Shown one piece after another: positions 8,286-16,054 of a DNA stretch of 64,000 nt. Source of the stretch: Erwinia phyllosphaerae (GTDB taxonomy: Bacteria > Pseudomonadota > Gammaproteobacteria > Enterobacterales > Enterobacteriaceae). Both the position numbers and the translations under genes were made by a program. The stretch's first letter is position 1. Every line of letters begins with the position of its first letter. The notes beneath the pieces were generated by a model. It was given only the letters and a program-made list of their open reading frames with translations, was not told the origin of the DNA and searched no databases. The stretch is from contig NZ_JAHSPF010000002.1 of the NCBI RefSeq assembly GCF_019132875.1, positions 310,001 to 374,000 on the forward strand, in the 5' to 3' direction.

Positions 8286-9200
8286 TCAATAACCTTCAAG
8301 TATTTCATAGGAGAATTTCACATGTGCAGGAATATAGACTTTAGAATTCACCTCTTGTTGAACTTCATCAATCTTAATAACACAAAGAACCCCTTTAGAG
8401 TTTAGCAGAACGGCTTTTTGTCCAATAATTAGTGAGACAAAGCGGCCAGGGGTTAGAAAAGAGTCTACAGTAAGCGGATCGAAATCTGGAACTGTAATCA
8501 ACCCCACGGCTTTTAGTCCACCCTCTCTGTATAAATAGACACTATTTTCAGAGCATCCGCTAAACACTATTTTGAACTGATAATCGCCATTACCAACTGT
8601 ATAGTGAACATGATCTTTGAATCGGAAAAGCTCGCTCCCATTAAGCGCCGGGTTCGCATAATGTGTAGGGTCATTAAAAATATCAACACGCTCAAGCCGT
8701 GCTGTACGCTGATGATAGACAGATAATGGAATAGCATGCTTTCTATCTGCTGGTAATCCTTCAATCCAACGCCAAATAGCATCGACCTGAATAGATCCAG
8801 GGAATTCATTTTTATCAGAATTTGAATTAAAGTCGAAGCCCTTTGGATTATGCTTATTAAGCCAATCAGGTAGTTTTCGCTCAGTGTTTTGAACAAAAAC
8901 AACTGATAACCATGTAGGCGGCTTACTTATATATGCCTCTCTTATCCACTTATTTTCAATGCCAACTCCTGAATCAGGCTTGTTATTGACTCGCTCCACA
9001 TAGTTTTCGTCGACAATTAACAGCACATGGGCAGTTTCAATGATATCTTGCATGAAACCATTCAAGCTTGAACCATAGTCAACGCCTTCATCGATTTTAA
9101 CGGTGTAACCAATGAGGTCAAGATGGCTTGCAAGTAATCTAACCCATTCTCTATGGGCCTCTGATGTCCATGCGTAAGAAATAAATAAATCGGTTTTCAT
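8286..9200 (-). CDS. TIR-domain protein with C-terminal unknown domain
   Basis: 304 residues, ATG preceded by GAGG. The N-terminal domain (1-140) reads DLFISYAWTSEAHREWV, then GYTVKIDEGVDYGSSLNGFM, then HVLLIVDENYVERV, then ENKWIREAY. That is a TIR_2/SEFIR-like fold with the Glu after a Trp as the likely catalytic residue. The C-terminal 150 residues (from about YHQRTARLERVDIF) are beta-rich and unassigned; they may sense an invader or carry the effector. It stands alone. The IS remnant abuts its 3' end, and upstream is 600 bp without genes. The DNA is A+T-rich, like the left end of the island and unlike 2157-7193, so it may have been acquired separately. Confidence 0.7.
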   Translation of the reverse strand: MKTDLFISYAWTSEAHREWVRLLASHLDLIGYTVKIDEGVDYGSSLNGFMQDIIETAHVLLIVDENYVERVNNKPDSGVGIENKWIREAYISKPPTWLSVVFVQNTERKLPDWLNKHNPKGFDFNSNSDKNEFPGSIQVDAIWRWIEGLPADRKHAIPLSVYHQRTARLERVDIFNDPTHYANPALNGSELFRFKDHVHYTVGNGDYQFKIVFSGCSENSVYLYREGGLKAVGLITVPDFDPLTVDSFLTPGRFVSLIIGQKAVLLNSKGVLCVIKIDEVQQEVNSKVYIPAHVKFSYEILEGY

Positions 9201-9801
9201 TCAACTAAGCCTCAATTTAATATTTATGTTTAAATTTTTTTTCATGAAAACTTGCATTTGAGAAATCTTTCTCACTAAACACAGTCTTAAAATTTATATT
9301 ATGCTTACTTAAATTACCGTAAAAAAGATAGGGCAACGGTTGCAAAATCTCTGTCCGCTTTTGTCGTATAGCTGCGAGACAATGTAGAGACAGATTGATA
9401 TTGTAGTGCCAACCTGATTCTTCAACATAGGAAAGTTTAGCAAAATTAGATGCGCTTCATCGATAGCAACTATAAACTTTTCCTGAATTGTATATAAGTC
9501 AGCTTAACCGCGAAGCTGAGTGAAGGCTGTGAGGCCGACTGGCTGCCGCGCTGCGATGCATATACCATACGAAAAAACCAAACCGGCTCCGGCCGGTTTT
9601 TTTATGCCTGAAGGTGAACAGTGGTGAAGACTAGCAATTGAAGTGATTACCACTTAATTAATTGAATATATTATATAAAATAAAAAGGTGAATAGGGTGA
9701 ACACTTTTCCCTAAAATCTTTTTTTTAGCTGTCAGTGGAGCTAAAACCTGAAATGCGGATACAATCTGACCGCGTATATACTATTCACATGAGATTTCAT
9801 T
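9201..9801. other. A+T-rich gene-free stretch
   Basis: Apart from a terminator at about 9580-9606 I find nothing firm. CAGCTT and AAGCTG around 9502-9520 can form a small hairpin, and a G+C-richer block runs from 9500 to 9560. That block together with the terminator could be the 3' end of a lost gene or an unannotated small RNA. Confidence 0.3.
9580..9606 (+). terminator. rho-independent terminator
   Basis: ACCGGC-TCCG-GCCGGT followed by seven T. The loop and stem are almost the same as those of the fliC terminator at 14147-14168 (CCCGGC-TCCG-GCCGGG), including the following T-run and TATG. There is no intact gene before it. Confidence 0.7.
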
Positions 9802-10620
9802 ATGGATGATGGCATAAAAATCGTGATGTCCCCGGTTCAGCTTACTGCTGCGCTCTCTGATAAAACGGTTACTGAGGGTGAAACGCTCAGTAACCGTTTA
9901 TACGGTGGGCTGAATCTGGCATTAGGAACGCTTGAATTAACCGGAGCAACCGCGCTATGCATAGCACCAGATCCAACCGGACTGACTAAAGCAGCATGCG
10001 TTGTAGTTGGCGCACATAGCCTGGATAGCATCCACGCTGCCGCTAATCAGGTACTGACAGGCAGAAATACGCGTACAGCAACTTTTCAGGTGGCAGCTGC
10101 GACGGCTAAGAAGCTTGGCGCTGATGATAAGACCGCAATGAATATAGGTTTGACCGTAGATGTTTCTGTTCCTATGGCTTTTGCATTTGCTGCCGGAGCT
10201 GCACGTGTGGCCTCTGTTCGCTTTGGTAAGTTGAAGCTGGCTGAGCATGAGGCCGTCAAAGGTATCAAGGCTGGCGGACATACTATTGCTAAGCATGTAA
10301 ATATTCCCGAAGCGGATTTGCTTGCGCGTCTTGCACGAAGCCCTAAAACGCCTCTTGCAAGTTCGTTTGTTAATGTTGAGCAGGCAGAGAGATTCATAAG
10401 CGCCGGTTTAAAAGCCAATCGCTGGAAAGTAATCCACTGGGCTGCGGCTAAAAGCGAAAGCATACTTGAGTTAACCTGGCAGGCCCGAACCGTAGTCGGT
10501 TATGGCTTCAGGCAGGGAAGTACAACTCGTCTGGATGCTTATGCCGTCAGGATTGTCTTGCACCGCAAAGTGTTTAACGGCAAACCCTACTATCTTCTGA
10601 CTTCATATCCTTCTTTTTGA
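9802..10620 (+). CDS. RNase A-like polymorphic toxin
   Basis: 272 residues. The C-terminal domain (about 140-272) begins LAEHEAVKGIKAGGHTIAKHV and ends YYLLTSYP, the pattern of the bacterial RNase A-like toxin of CdiA C-termini. H165 and R176 are 11 apart and T267-x-Y269 close the protein. As I recall, this matches the catalytic His, Arg, Thr and Tyr spacing of the Yersinia CdiA-CT enzyme. The N-terminal 140 residues hold hydrophobic, alanine-rich helices resembling a pretoxin or translocation region and show no signal peptide. Predicted role is RNA cleavage in a competing cell. A CdiI-like immunity gene follows 12 bp later. No cdiB, haemagglutinin repeats, VgrG, PAAR or Hcp are in the window, so delivery is unknown. 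Confidence 0.8.
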   Translation: MDDGIKIVMSPVQLTAALSDKTVTEGETLSNRLYGGLNLALGTLELTGATALCIAPDPTGLTKAACVVVGAHSLDSIHAAANQVLTGRNTRTATFQVAAATAKKLGADDKTAMNIGLTVDVSVPMAFAFAAGAARVASVRFGKLKLAEHEAVKGIKAGGHTIAKHVNIPEADLLARLARSPKTPLASSFVNVEQAERFISAGLKANRWKVIHWAAAKSESILELTWQARTVVGYGFRQGSTTRLDAYAVRIVLHRKVFNGKPYYLLTSYPSF

Positions 10621-10632
10621 GGCTGACTATCA

Positions 10633-10935
10633 ATGAATAAAAGCTATAAAAATATTGGCACGCTTATCCGGGTGTTCTTTGGTCAGGATTACGATTTGTT
10701 TGGTGACACGGTAGAAGAAGTACTGGACAGCTATTTAGAAACTGAGAACCAAAAAACAGCAGAGAAAGTTTGTCAGGAGGCGGAGAACTTACTGTCGCTA
10801 AATGATGAGGCACTTACAGAGGAGTTTGAAACCATCAGTCAGGGAGAGTTCTATCCTGAACCCTGGGGAGAAACCGTGCGCACCTTTCTGGAAAAAATAA
10901 AAAGTCATTTACGTGCCAGACTTCAACTTCCTTGA
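10633..10935 (+). CDS. CdiI-like immunity protein
   Basis: 100 residues, acidic, starting 12 bp after the toxin stop. FFGQDYDLFGDTVEEVLDSYL is the hallmark N-terminal motif of the CdiI_2 family, whose members neutralise CdiA RNase A-like or related nuclease toxins by binding. The acidic composition suits a partner for a basic RNase domain. Co-transcription with the toxin is expected from the spacing. Confidence 0.8.
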   Translation: MNKSYKNIGTLIRVFFGQDYDLFGDTVEEVLDSYLETENQKTAEKVCQEAENLLSLNDEALTEEFETISQGEFYPEPWGETVRTFLEKIKSHLRARLQLP

Positions 10936-11183
10936 TTAACTTGTCACGCGGTTTGTGAATGTGAGGGGAGTTTTGGCTCAGTGAATGGCTGATGAGGAGA
11001 GGAAGCGTAAGAAGTGTCCAACCATGCACGCTTCCACCAATGTGTATAGTTCTGTGTATAAGTGATTTTTTACATTTGCAATTATTTATTATTAATCAAT
11101 AAGTTATGTTGTAAAATTCATTCCTATTATCGGCACCAGTCATCTCTATTCTATTGATTTTATCCATATTAAATCCCCTCAGA
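10936..11183. other. gene-free stretch after the immunity gene
   Basis: A+T-rich from 11060. No hairpin with a T-run, no plausible coding frame and no repeat noticed. Confidence 0.3.
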
Positions 11184-11363
11184 ATGAAAGCGCGAGCGCT
11201 CGCCGCTGGATTACTGGCTGTCGTATTTCTCTTAACGGGATGTCCTGGGCCTGGCGATCGAATGGTAGATCGCGAATCTACAAAGGCATTTGTCAAAGAC
11301 CGAATTTCCCGAATGCTAACCCGGTCAGGATACAAGCATTCATTTGGCCTCAGTAGCATTTAA
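11184..11363 (+). pseudogene. truncated lipoprotein of the putative T6SS-immunity (GCPGPGDR) type
   Basis: MKARALAAGLLAVVFLLTGC is a lipoprotein signal with lipobox LTGC. It is followed by PGPGDRMVDRES, a mature start I associate with periplasmic lipoproteins annotated as putative type VI immunity proteins. Those are about 130-160 residues, whereas this frame ends after 59. In the other frame after VKD the DNA can be read NFPNANPVRIQAFIWPQ. That suggests a frameshift within a once longer gene that was then truncated. Its place after an RNase toxin/immunity pair suggests an eroding interbacterial-competition locus. It could still make a short lipoprotein. Confidence 0.5.
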
Positions 11364-11593
11364 CCTGCTGATATCTATCTATAAAATTAAAAACAAAGCC
11401 ATGAAACATCGCCAGGGAACCGGCAAAAACTCCCGATCTGCCGAAAGGGGTATAAGCTTATTAGACCTGCGTCCGCTTTGTGCCAGAAGCGAGCGCGGTG
11501 AACAGAAGAAATCCGCAGATAACCTGGAAGAAAAGGGTTACTGATTTTTAACTTGCCTGACGACGAAAGGTCGTGGGCTTAACGTAAGGGAAA
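11364..11593 (+). other. short gap with a weak open frame
   Basis: A frame from an ATG at 11401 encodes 47 charged residues without a ribosome site or known motif. I do not call it a gene. TAAGGGAAAATG just before 11594 is the ribosome site of the channel gene. Confidence 0.3.
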
Positions 11594-12661
11594 ATGATGC
11601 CATTGCTATTTGGTGAGTTATCTGGCGCGCCATCATGGGTGCCTGCTGTATTGCTCGTCACGCTCTCCCTCGCACTGGGGTTTCTGGCGCGATTTACGCT
11701 GCTCAGATTCATCCGCTACTGGCAGAATCGAGACAGAAAGCTGTTTAAATCGCTTGAAAAGCATCTGCATGGATCAATGTTTCTTTTTATTCCTTTATTG
11801 CTGATCAGCATAGGGCTTAATTATGTAAATATTGAACCTGAATCCATTAGCTTTATTACATCCACTATTCATATATTTATTATATTATCGTTTTGTTCGG
11901 TTCTGATCCGCTTGATTAACGTGGCGCAGGATATGCTGTTCATACGCTATGATATTAATCTTTCAAATAATCTTCGCGCCCGAAAAATACGTACGCAGAT
12001 AATGTACGTTAAAAAGGTTGCCATCGTTATCCTGGTAACCGTTTGTCTTTCCCTTATCCTGCTTAGCTTTCCTGGCGTTCGGCAGTTTGGCACGACAATC
12101 CTGGCGGGTGCAGGGGTAGCCGGAATAATAATTGGTTTTGCGCTACAAAAATCGCTCGTTAACCTGTTTGCCGGTATTCAGATAGCTTTTACGCAACCTA
12201 TTAAAATCGATGACGCGGTTGTGGTTGAAAAAGAATGGGGCTGGATTGAAGAGATAAACCTGACTTATGTGGTGGTACGTCTCTGGGATCTGCGTCGACT
12301 GGTTTTGCCCATTACCTACTTTACAGAAAATCCGTTCCAGAACTGGACGCGTAATAATGCACAAATCTTAGGTTCGGTTTTTCTCTATCTTGATTATTCC
12401 ATGCCGTTAGAACCTCTGCGCAAGCATTTTGAAAAAGTCCTCAGTGAGACAAAACTCTGGGACCGGGAAACCCAGGTGCTTCAGGTTACCGATACTGATG
12501 ATAAGACCATGACAATCAGAATGCTGATGACGGCGCAGAATTCCCCTACGGCCTGGGATTTACGCTGTTACGTAAGGGAAAAAATGATTGAGTTTATTCA
12601 GCAAAACTATCCTCAGAGTCTTCCTCGCATGAGGGCCACGCTGACGGATCCCGAGGATTAA
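11594..12661 (+). CDS. MscS-family mechanosensitive channel
   Basis: 355 residues. Four or five hydrophobic segments fall at about 15-35, 52-75, 86-110, 138-160 and 165-195. The pore helix and gate are AGAGVAGIIIGFALQKSLVNLFAGIQI, the conserved MscS TM3 with Ala/Gly packing. The beta-domain follows (IDDAVVVEKEWGWIEEINLTYVVVRLWD) and then the alpha/beta C-terminal vestibule. It opens under membrane tension to release osmolytes on hypo-osmotic shock. It resembles small plant-associated enterobacterial MscS paralogues rather than E. coli MscS itself. Monocistronic. Confidence 0.85.
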   Translation: MMPLLFGELSGAPSWVPAVLLVTLSLALGFLARFTLLRFIRYWQNRDRKLFKSLEKHLHGSMFLFIPLLLISIGLNYVNIEPESISFITSTIHIFIILSFCSVLIRLINVAQDMLFIRYDINLSNNLRARKIRTQIMYVKKVAIVILVTVCLSLILLSFPGVRQFGTTILAGAGVAGIIIGFALQKSLVNLFAGIQIAFTQPIKIDDAVVVEKEWGWIEEINLTYVVVRLWDLRRLVLPITYFTENPFQNWTRNNAQILGSVFLYLDYSMPLEPLRKHFEKVLSETKLWDRETQVLQVTDTDDKTMTIRMLMTAQNSPTAWDLRCYVREKMIEFIQQNYPQSLPRMRATLTDPED

Positions 12662-12751
12662 AAGTCCAGACCTGAGCGCTTTCGCTTTCAGGGGGGAATA
12701 TAAAGAGGCATGGCACAAGCGCAGCCTTACTTCCCCCCTTGTTTGGAATTG

Positions 12752-13057
12752 CTATACAGAGTTAGTTTTTTCCTGCTGTAACCGCTCGTGTTGCTCAAGC
12801 TCGTACTCAATAAATGCATTTATCATGGTCCGGTAAACTTTCTCAATAATGACTTCTGAAAGTCCTGCCTCAACCGCTTTCTTGCGAACCTTATCTATAA
12901 CCTGCTGCACACGATCCGGGGCGCGAACGGCTGAGCGATCGGTTTTGAACGCGGCGGCTGCTTTAACACACTCGGCGCGCTGGGCAATAATTTTGACCAG
13001 CTCGCTATCTAATCGATCAATCTGGCTTCTGACATCTTCTATCGTAGAAAAAACCAT
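12752..13057 (-). CDS. chorismate mutase-like (AroQ/PchB fold) protein
   Basis: 101 residues from the ATG after AAGGTTCAGAGA; the open frame extends 13 codons further with a poor start. The pattern IEDVRSQIDRLDSELVKIIAQRAE, APDRVQQVIDKVRKKA and VYRTMINAFIEYE is the all-helical AroQ fold with the conserved Arg and Lys of the PchB-like group. It probably converts chorismate to prephenate, although isochorismate-pyruvate lyase activity is possible. No signal peptide is present, so it is cytosolic. No aromatic or siderophore genes are next to it. It lies divergently from the flagellin gene. Confidence 0.75.
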   Translation of the reverse strand: MVFSTIEDVRSQIDRLDSELVKIIAQRAECVKAAAAFKTDRSAVRAPDRVQQVIDKVRKKAVEAGLSEVIIEKVYRTMINAFIEYELEQHERLQQEKTNSV

Positions 13058-13222
13058 TCTCTGAACCTTATGGCTAGTACATGAATACAAGAGCATACCT
13101 CAAATTTCGACCGATACGAGCCTGAGTATTGCTAACCTCTCTCTGCGTAAAATGCTAAGAATTTGATAATATAGTGTTTTTTATCAAAATGACCTTTTTG
13201 CCTGCTTTTTCTCAACTCGTTT

Positions 13223-13249
13223 TAAAGTTTTACCAGGTGGTGACGATAA
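13223..13249 (+). promoter_or_regulatory. sigma-28 (FliA) promoter of fliC
   Basis: TAAAGTTT, then 11 bases, then GACGATAA. This matches the enterobacterial flagellar class III consensus TAAAGTTT-N11-GCCGATAA with one mismatch. It lies 69 bp before the fliC ATG. Confidence 0.85.
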
Positions 13250-13317
13250 ATAATACAGACGGTGACGGGCATCCTGGCGCCGTATCCGAACCCTGGTAAA
13301 ATTTTAAGGAAACGATC

Positions 13318-14127
13318 ATGTCCGTTATCAATACTAACATTATGTCACTGACCACTCAGAACAACCTGAACAAATCACAGGCTTCTCTGAGCACCGCTAT
13401 CGAACGCCTGTCTTCCGGCCTGCGTATCAACAGCGCTAAAGACGACGCCGCGGGTGAAGCGATTGCTAACCGCATGAGCTCACAGATCAAAGGTCTGACT
13501 CAGGCATCACGTAACGCCAACGACGGTATCTCTCTGACCCAGACCGCTGAAGGTTCACTGGACGAGGTCAACACCAACTTACAGCGTATCCGTGAACTGA
13601 CCGTGCAGGCGAAAAACGGCACCAACAGCGCCGACGACATCGACTCAATCCAGAAAGAAGTTGACGCACGCCTGTCTGAAATCAACCGTATCGGCGCGGC
13701 AAGCACCTTTAACGGCACGGCAATCTTCAACTCTACCGGCAGCGTAAACATTCAGGTTGGTGCTAACGACTCTACCGACGCTAACGTGATCAGCATCGAC
13801 CTGTCCGGCGCTGGCTTCCAGACTTCTGGCCTGGGCGCAACGTTCAGCGTGACTGGCGGCGACCTGTCAGACCTGGATGCGCGCATCAAGGACGTTGACA
13901 CCGCACGTAGCGGCCTGGGTGCGATTCAGAACCGTTTCGAATCCACCATCAACAACCTGAACACCTCTGTAACCAACCTGACCGCGTCTCAGTCACGTAT
14001 TCAGGATGCTGACTACGCAACAGAAGTGTCAAACATGTCGAAGGCGCAGATCCTTCAGCAGGCTGGTACCTCCGTGCTGTCAAAAGCCAACCAGGTTCCA
14101 CAGGGCGTTCTGTCTCTGCTGCAGTAA
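13318..14127 (+). CDS. fliC: flagellin (short form)
   Basis: 269 residues, the filament subunit exported by the flagellar type III system. The N-terminal D0/D1 (MSVINTNIMSLTTQNNLNKSQ, LSSGLRINSAKDDAAGEAIANR) and C-terminal D1/D0 (ARSGLGAIQNRFESTINNL, ATEVSNMSKAQILQQAG, ending LLQ) are fully conserved. The variable D2/D3 region between them is reduced to about 60 residues, against about 300 in E. coli. A sigma-28 promoter lies upstream and a terminator downstream. The usual neighbours fliD, fliS, fliA and flgM are absent, so this is a stand-alone flagellin gene, either the only copy moved away or an extra copy. The codon use and coding G+C look like those of a highly expressed core gene. Confidence 0.95.
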   Translation: MSVINTNIMSLTTQNNLNKSQASLSTAIERLSSGLRINSAKDDAAGEAIANRMSSQIKGLTQASRNANDGISLTQTAEGSLDEVNTNLQRIRELTVQAKNGTNSADDIDSIQKEVDARLSEINRIGAASTFNGTAIFNSTGSVNIQVGANDSTDANVISIDLSGAGFQTSGLGATFSVTGGDLSDLDARIKDVDTARSGLGAIQNRFESTINNLNTSVTNLTASQSRIQDADYATEVSNMSKAQILQQAGTSVLSKANQVPQGVLSLLQ

Positions 14128-14146
14128 GTTCTGTCGCTTCAGCGAA

Positions 14147-14168
14147 CCCGGCTCCGGCCGGGTTTTTT
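14147..14168 (+). terminator. fliC terminator
   Basis: CCCGGC-TCCG-GCCGGG followed by a T-run directly after the flagellin stop. Confidence 0.85.
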
Positions 14169-14201
14169 TATGGCTAAAATTTTTGATTTAAAAGGGGAAT
14201 A

Positions 14202-14468
14202 TTATTTGTCACCGGCACTGTTTGTTTTACCGGGAATATTGGTAAAAATAAAATGCTGCGGCACTTCATCGCTAAGAATATATTCTTCATCTCCCAGCCG
14301 CTCGGAATCAAAATTAAATGTTTCCCGCAGCGCGCCGCTAAACAATGCCGTGCTTTGCTCATTTTTAGCAATAAGCACTGTTTTATCAAAGTTGTTCTTC
14401 CCGATTCTGGTTTCGCTGTATTCAGCCGGAAAGGTTAAAGTGCCATACTGAACCGTGATTTTTTCCAT
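14202..14468 (-). CDS. hypothetical 88-residue protein
   Basis: Good ribosome site AAGGGG before the ATG (MEKITVQYGTLTFPAEYSET). It is a soluble acidic protein with no signal peptide and a beta-rich pattern, ending GKTNSAGDK. I do not recognise the family. It converges on the fliC terminator. It may be a small accessory protein; nothing ties it to flagella beyond position. Confidence 0.6.
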   Translation of the reverse strand: MEKITVQYGTLTFPAEYSETRIGKNNFDKTVLIAKNEQSTALFSGALRETFNFDSERLGDEEYILSDEVPQHFIFTNIPGKTNSAGDK

Positions 14469-14652
14469 GATTTTCCCCTTAAGGCGTTGACCTGAAAAAT
14501 AAAGCGCACAGACCCGTTAAATGAGTAGAGCAGGCAAGTGAACAAGTTACCAGCTTTGCGCTAAGGTTTCGGATTCGTTTCCAGCGCTTTTGGGACTCAG
14601 ATCTTAAAATGGCGTTTATAATGAGTATTCATTCGCTATGCAGGAGATTGCC

Positions 14653-14796
14653 ATGTTCATTTATTCCCCTTACGCCAGCGTTTATCGTAAAAATTGCGGG
14701 AAGCAATATTTCCTGACCCGGATCGAAAAAGATCCGGAAGACAAAAAAGACAACCCGGATGAGGCCCCGGAGTCGGGCGACAAACTGCCAGAGTAA
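14653..14796 (+). CDS. small 47-residue protein
   Basis: ATG preceded by CAGGAG at proper spacing. The sequence starts MFIYSPYASVYRKNCGKQYF and ends in an acidic, proline-rich tail (KDPEDKKDNPDEAPESGDKLPE). Two charged halves and no membrane segment. Too short for usual gene finders. Family unknown; support is the ribosome site and coherent composition. Confidence 0.45.
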   Translation: MFIYSPYASVYRKNCGKQYFLTRIEKDPEDKKDNPDEAPESGDKLPE

Positions 14797-14892
14797 AGCC
14801 CGGCTGATTTTATCGGATCTGTGATGCAACGCGGGCTATGTTCATACCCAGCCTCTATAGTTAACTGACCCTGTGGATTGATCGAGGTAGCT

Positions 14893-15102
14893 ATGTCTGA
14901 ACGTCCGGATTACCAGGAACCCGTTCCTGATGACGCTGAATATCCAGCAGATGAAGATCGTGAAGATATTCCCGAAGGCAGCGATGAAATTGTCGATCCG
15001 CTTGATGACGATGAAGAAATCGATGCGCCTCTGGAAGAGGAGGATGAGGAAGAGGACGACGAATATGAAGAGGATGACGACGATCTGGAGGAGGATGTCT
15101 GA
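14893..15102 (+). CDS. highly acidic small protein
   Basis: 69 residues from MSERPDYQEP after GAGGTAG. More than half the residues are Asp or Glu, with runs such as EEEDEEEDDEYEEDDDD, so it is surely disordered. The biased composition creates a long Ser-rich shadow frame on the other strand, which I discount. No known function; such proteins can be DNA mimics, ion buffers or chaperone-like. Confidence 0.55.
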   Translation: MSERPDYQEPVPDDAEYPADEDREDIPEGSDEIVDPLDDDEEIDAPLEEEDEEEDDEYEEDDDDLEEDV

Positions 15103-15241
15103 TTGCTAAAGGATGAATAGTGGACTGCCCGCGCAGGTTGAGGGCAGTTCATTTCGTTTTTCTGCTTTTGCTAAGGCCGCTCATTCTTTCTAAACTCCCT
15201 CCACTCTATAGCAAATTTTGTCCCTTCATATTGAGGAAAGC

Positions 15242-15916
15242 ATGTCTGACGTCGCCGCCAGCCTGGAGCAAATTTATCGGCAGCGCTCGCAAGAGACGCA
15301 GCGTATCTGGCAAGAAAACCCTAAGCAAAAAACGCATTCGGGGTTTTACCCGGAAAATTTGAGCGCTATTGCCACCGGCATCCAGCCTGCTTTAAACCCA
15401 CAGATAAGCGAACTTCTGGCCGAGCTGGGACAGCTAAGCCAGGGCGATCCGCTGGCCGACGTGATGCATCCAGACCATTTTCATTTAACCTTTCTTGCCA
15501 TTACGCCTGCTCTGTATAACAACCATCGTCAGCCCGAAGCCGTTAGTGGCCTGCGAAAAATAGCCGAAAAATATCTGCATCAAACCTTACGCGTTCGGGA
15601 TCTACGGCTGGTAGCTTTGCCCAATCAGCTGCTGATAGCCGGTATCCCCGATGCGGAAAATAGCGTGCAGCGAACCGCGTTCTGGCGCGAGCTACAGGAT
15701 TCTGACTGGGCCGGGCTGCTGCAACAAAGGTATGGCGGAAAGGAGCCACCGCTTTTCTGGCACAGCACAATTTTGCGCTATAACGCGACGGTTTTACCCG
15801 ATCGTTTACAACGCTTTTTTGCACAGCGAAGCGAGCAGCGTTATGGGGAAATGACGGGAAAAATTGTGCTCAGACTGGTGAGCTATAACTGGTCGAGCAC
15901 GCAAGAACTGGCGTGA
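15242..15916 (+). CDS. 2H-phosphoesterase-like protein
   Basis: 224 residues from the ATG after GAGGAAAG. Two HxT motifs are visible: H81-L-T83 in DHFHLTFLAI and H174-S-T176 in FWHSTILRY. They are spaced as in the 2H superfamily (2'-5' RNA ligase-like and cyclic phosphodiesterases), in which the two His and two Thr/Ser form the active site. The N-terminal 70 residues are a helical extension. Substrate unknown; members act on 2',3'-cyclic or 2'-5' phosphodiesters. It is monocistronic, next to araE. The family call rests on the motif pair. Confidence 0.6.
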   Translation: MSDVAASLEQIYRQRSQETQRIWQENPKQKTHSGFYPENLSAIATGIQPALNPQISELLAELGQLSQGDPLADVMHPDHFHLTFLAITPALYNNHRQPEAVSGLRKIAEKYLHQTLRVRDLRLVALPNQLLIAGIPDAENSVQRTAFWRELQDSDWAGLLQQRYGGKEPPLFWHSTILRYNATVLPDRLQRFFAQRSEQRYGEMTGKIVLRLVSYNWSSTQELA

Positions 15917-15930
15917 GCGCCGCTAAACAA

Positions 15931-15946
15931 TGAGATCGCCATCACA
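15931..15946 (+). promoter_or_regulatory. CRP site upstream of araE
   Basis: TGAGA-N6-TCACA, one mismatch from the consensus TGTGA-N6-TCACA. It lies just upstream of the AraC-like sites, the same order as in E. coli araE. Confidence 0.6.
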
Positions 15947-15959
15947 TCCTGGCCTGCTA

Positions 15960-15997
15960 CAGCAGATTTATCCATGCCTGTGGACTCTTTAACATAA
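15960..15997 (+). promoter_or_regulatory. AraC-type tandem half-sites upstream of araE
   Basis: CAGC-N7-TCCATG at 15960-15976 matches the AraC half-site TAGC-N7-TCCATA at eight of ten fixed positions. A weaker copy lies 21 bp downstream (TGGA-N7-ACATAA, 15981-15997), the spacing of the araI1/araI2 direct repeat. This predicts arabinose induction. Confidence 0.6.
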
Positions 15998-16054
15998 CTT
16001 CCGGAAAGCTCCGGTCTGTATGTTACCGGCAGACAAGGATAAAACCGGAGTGTA

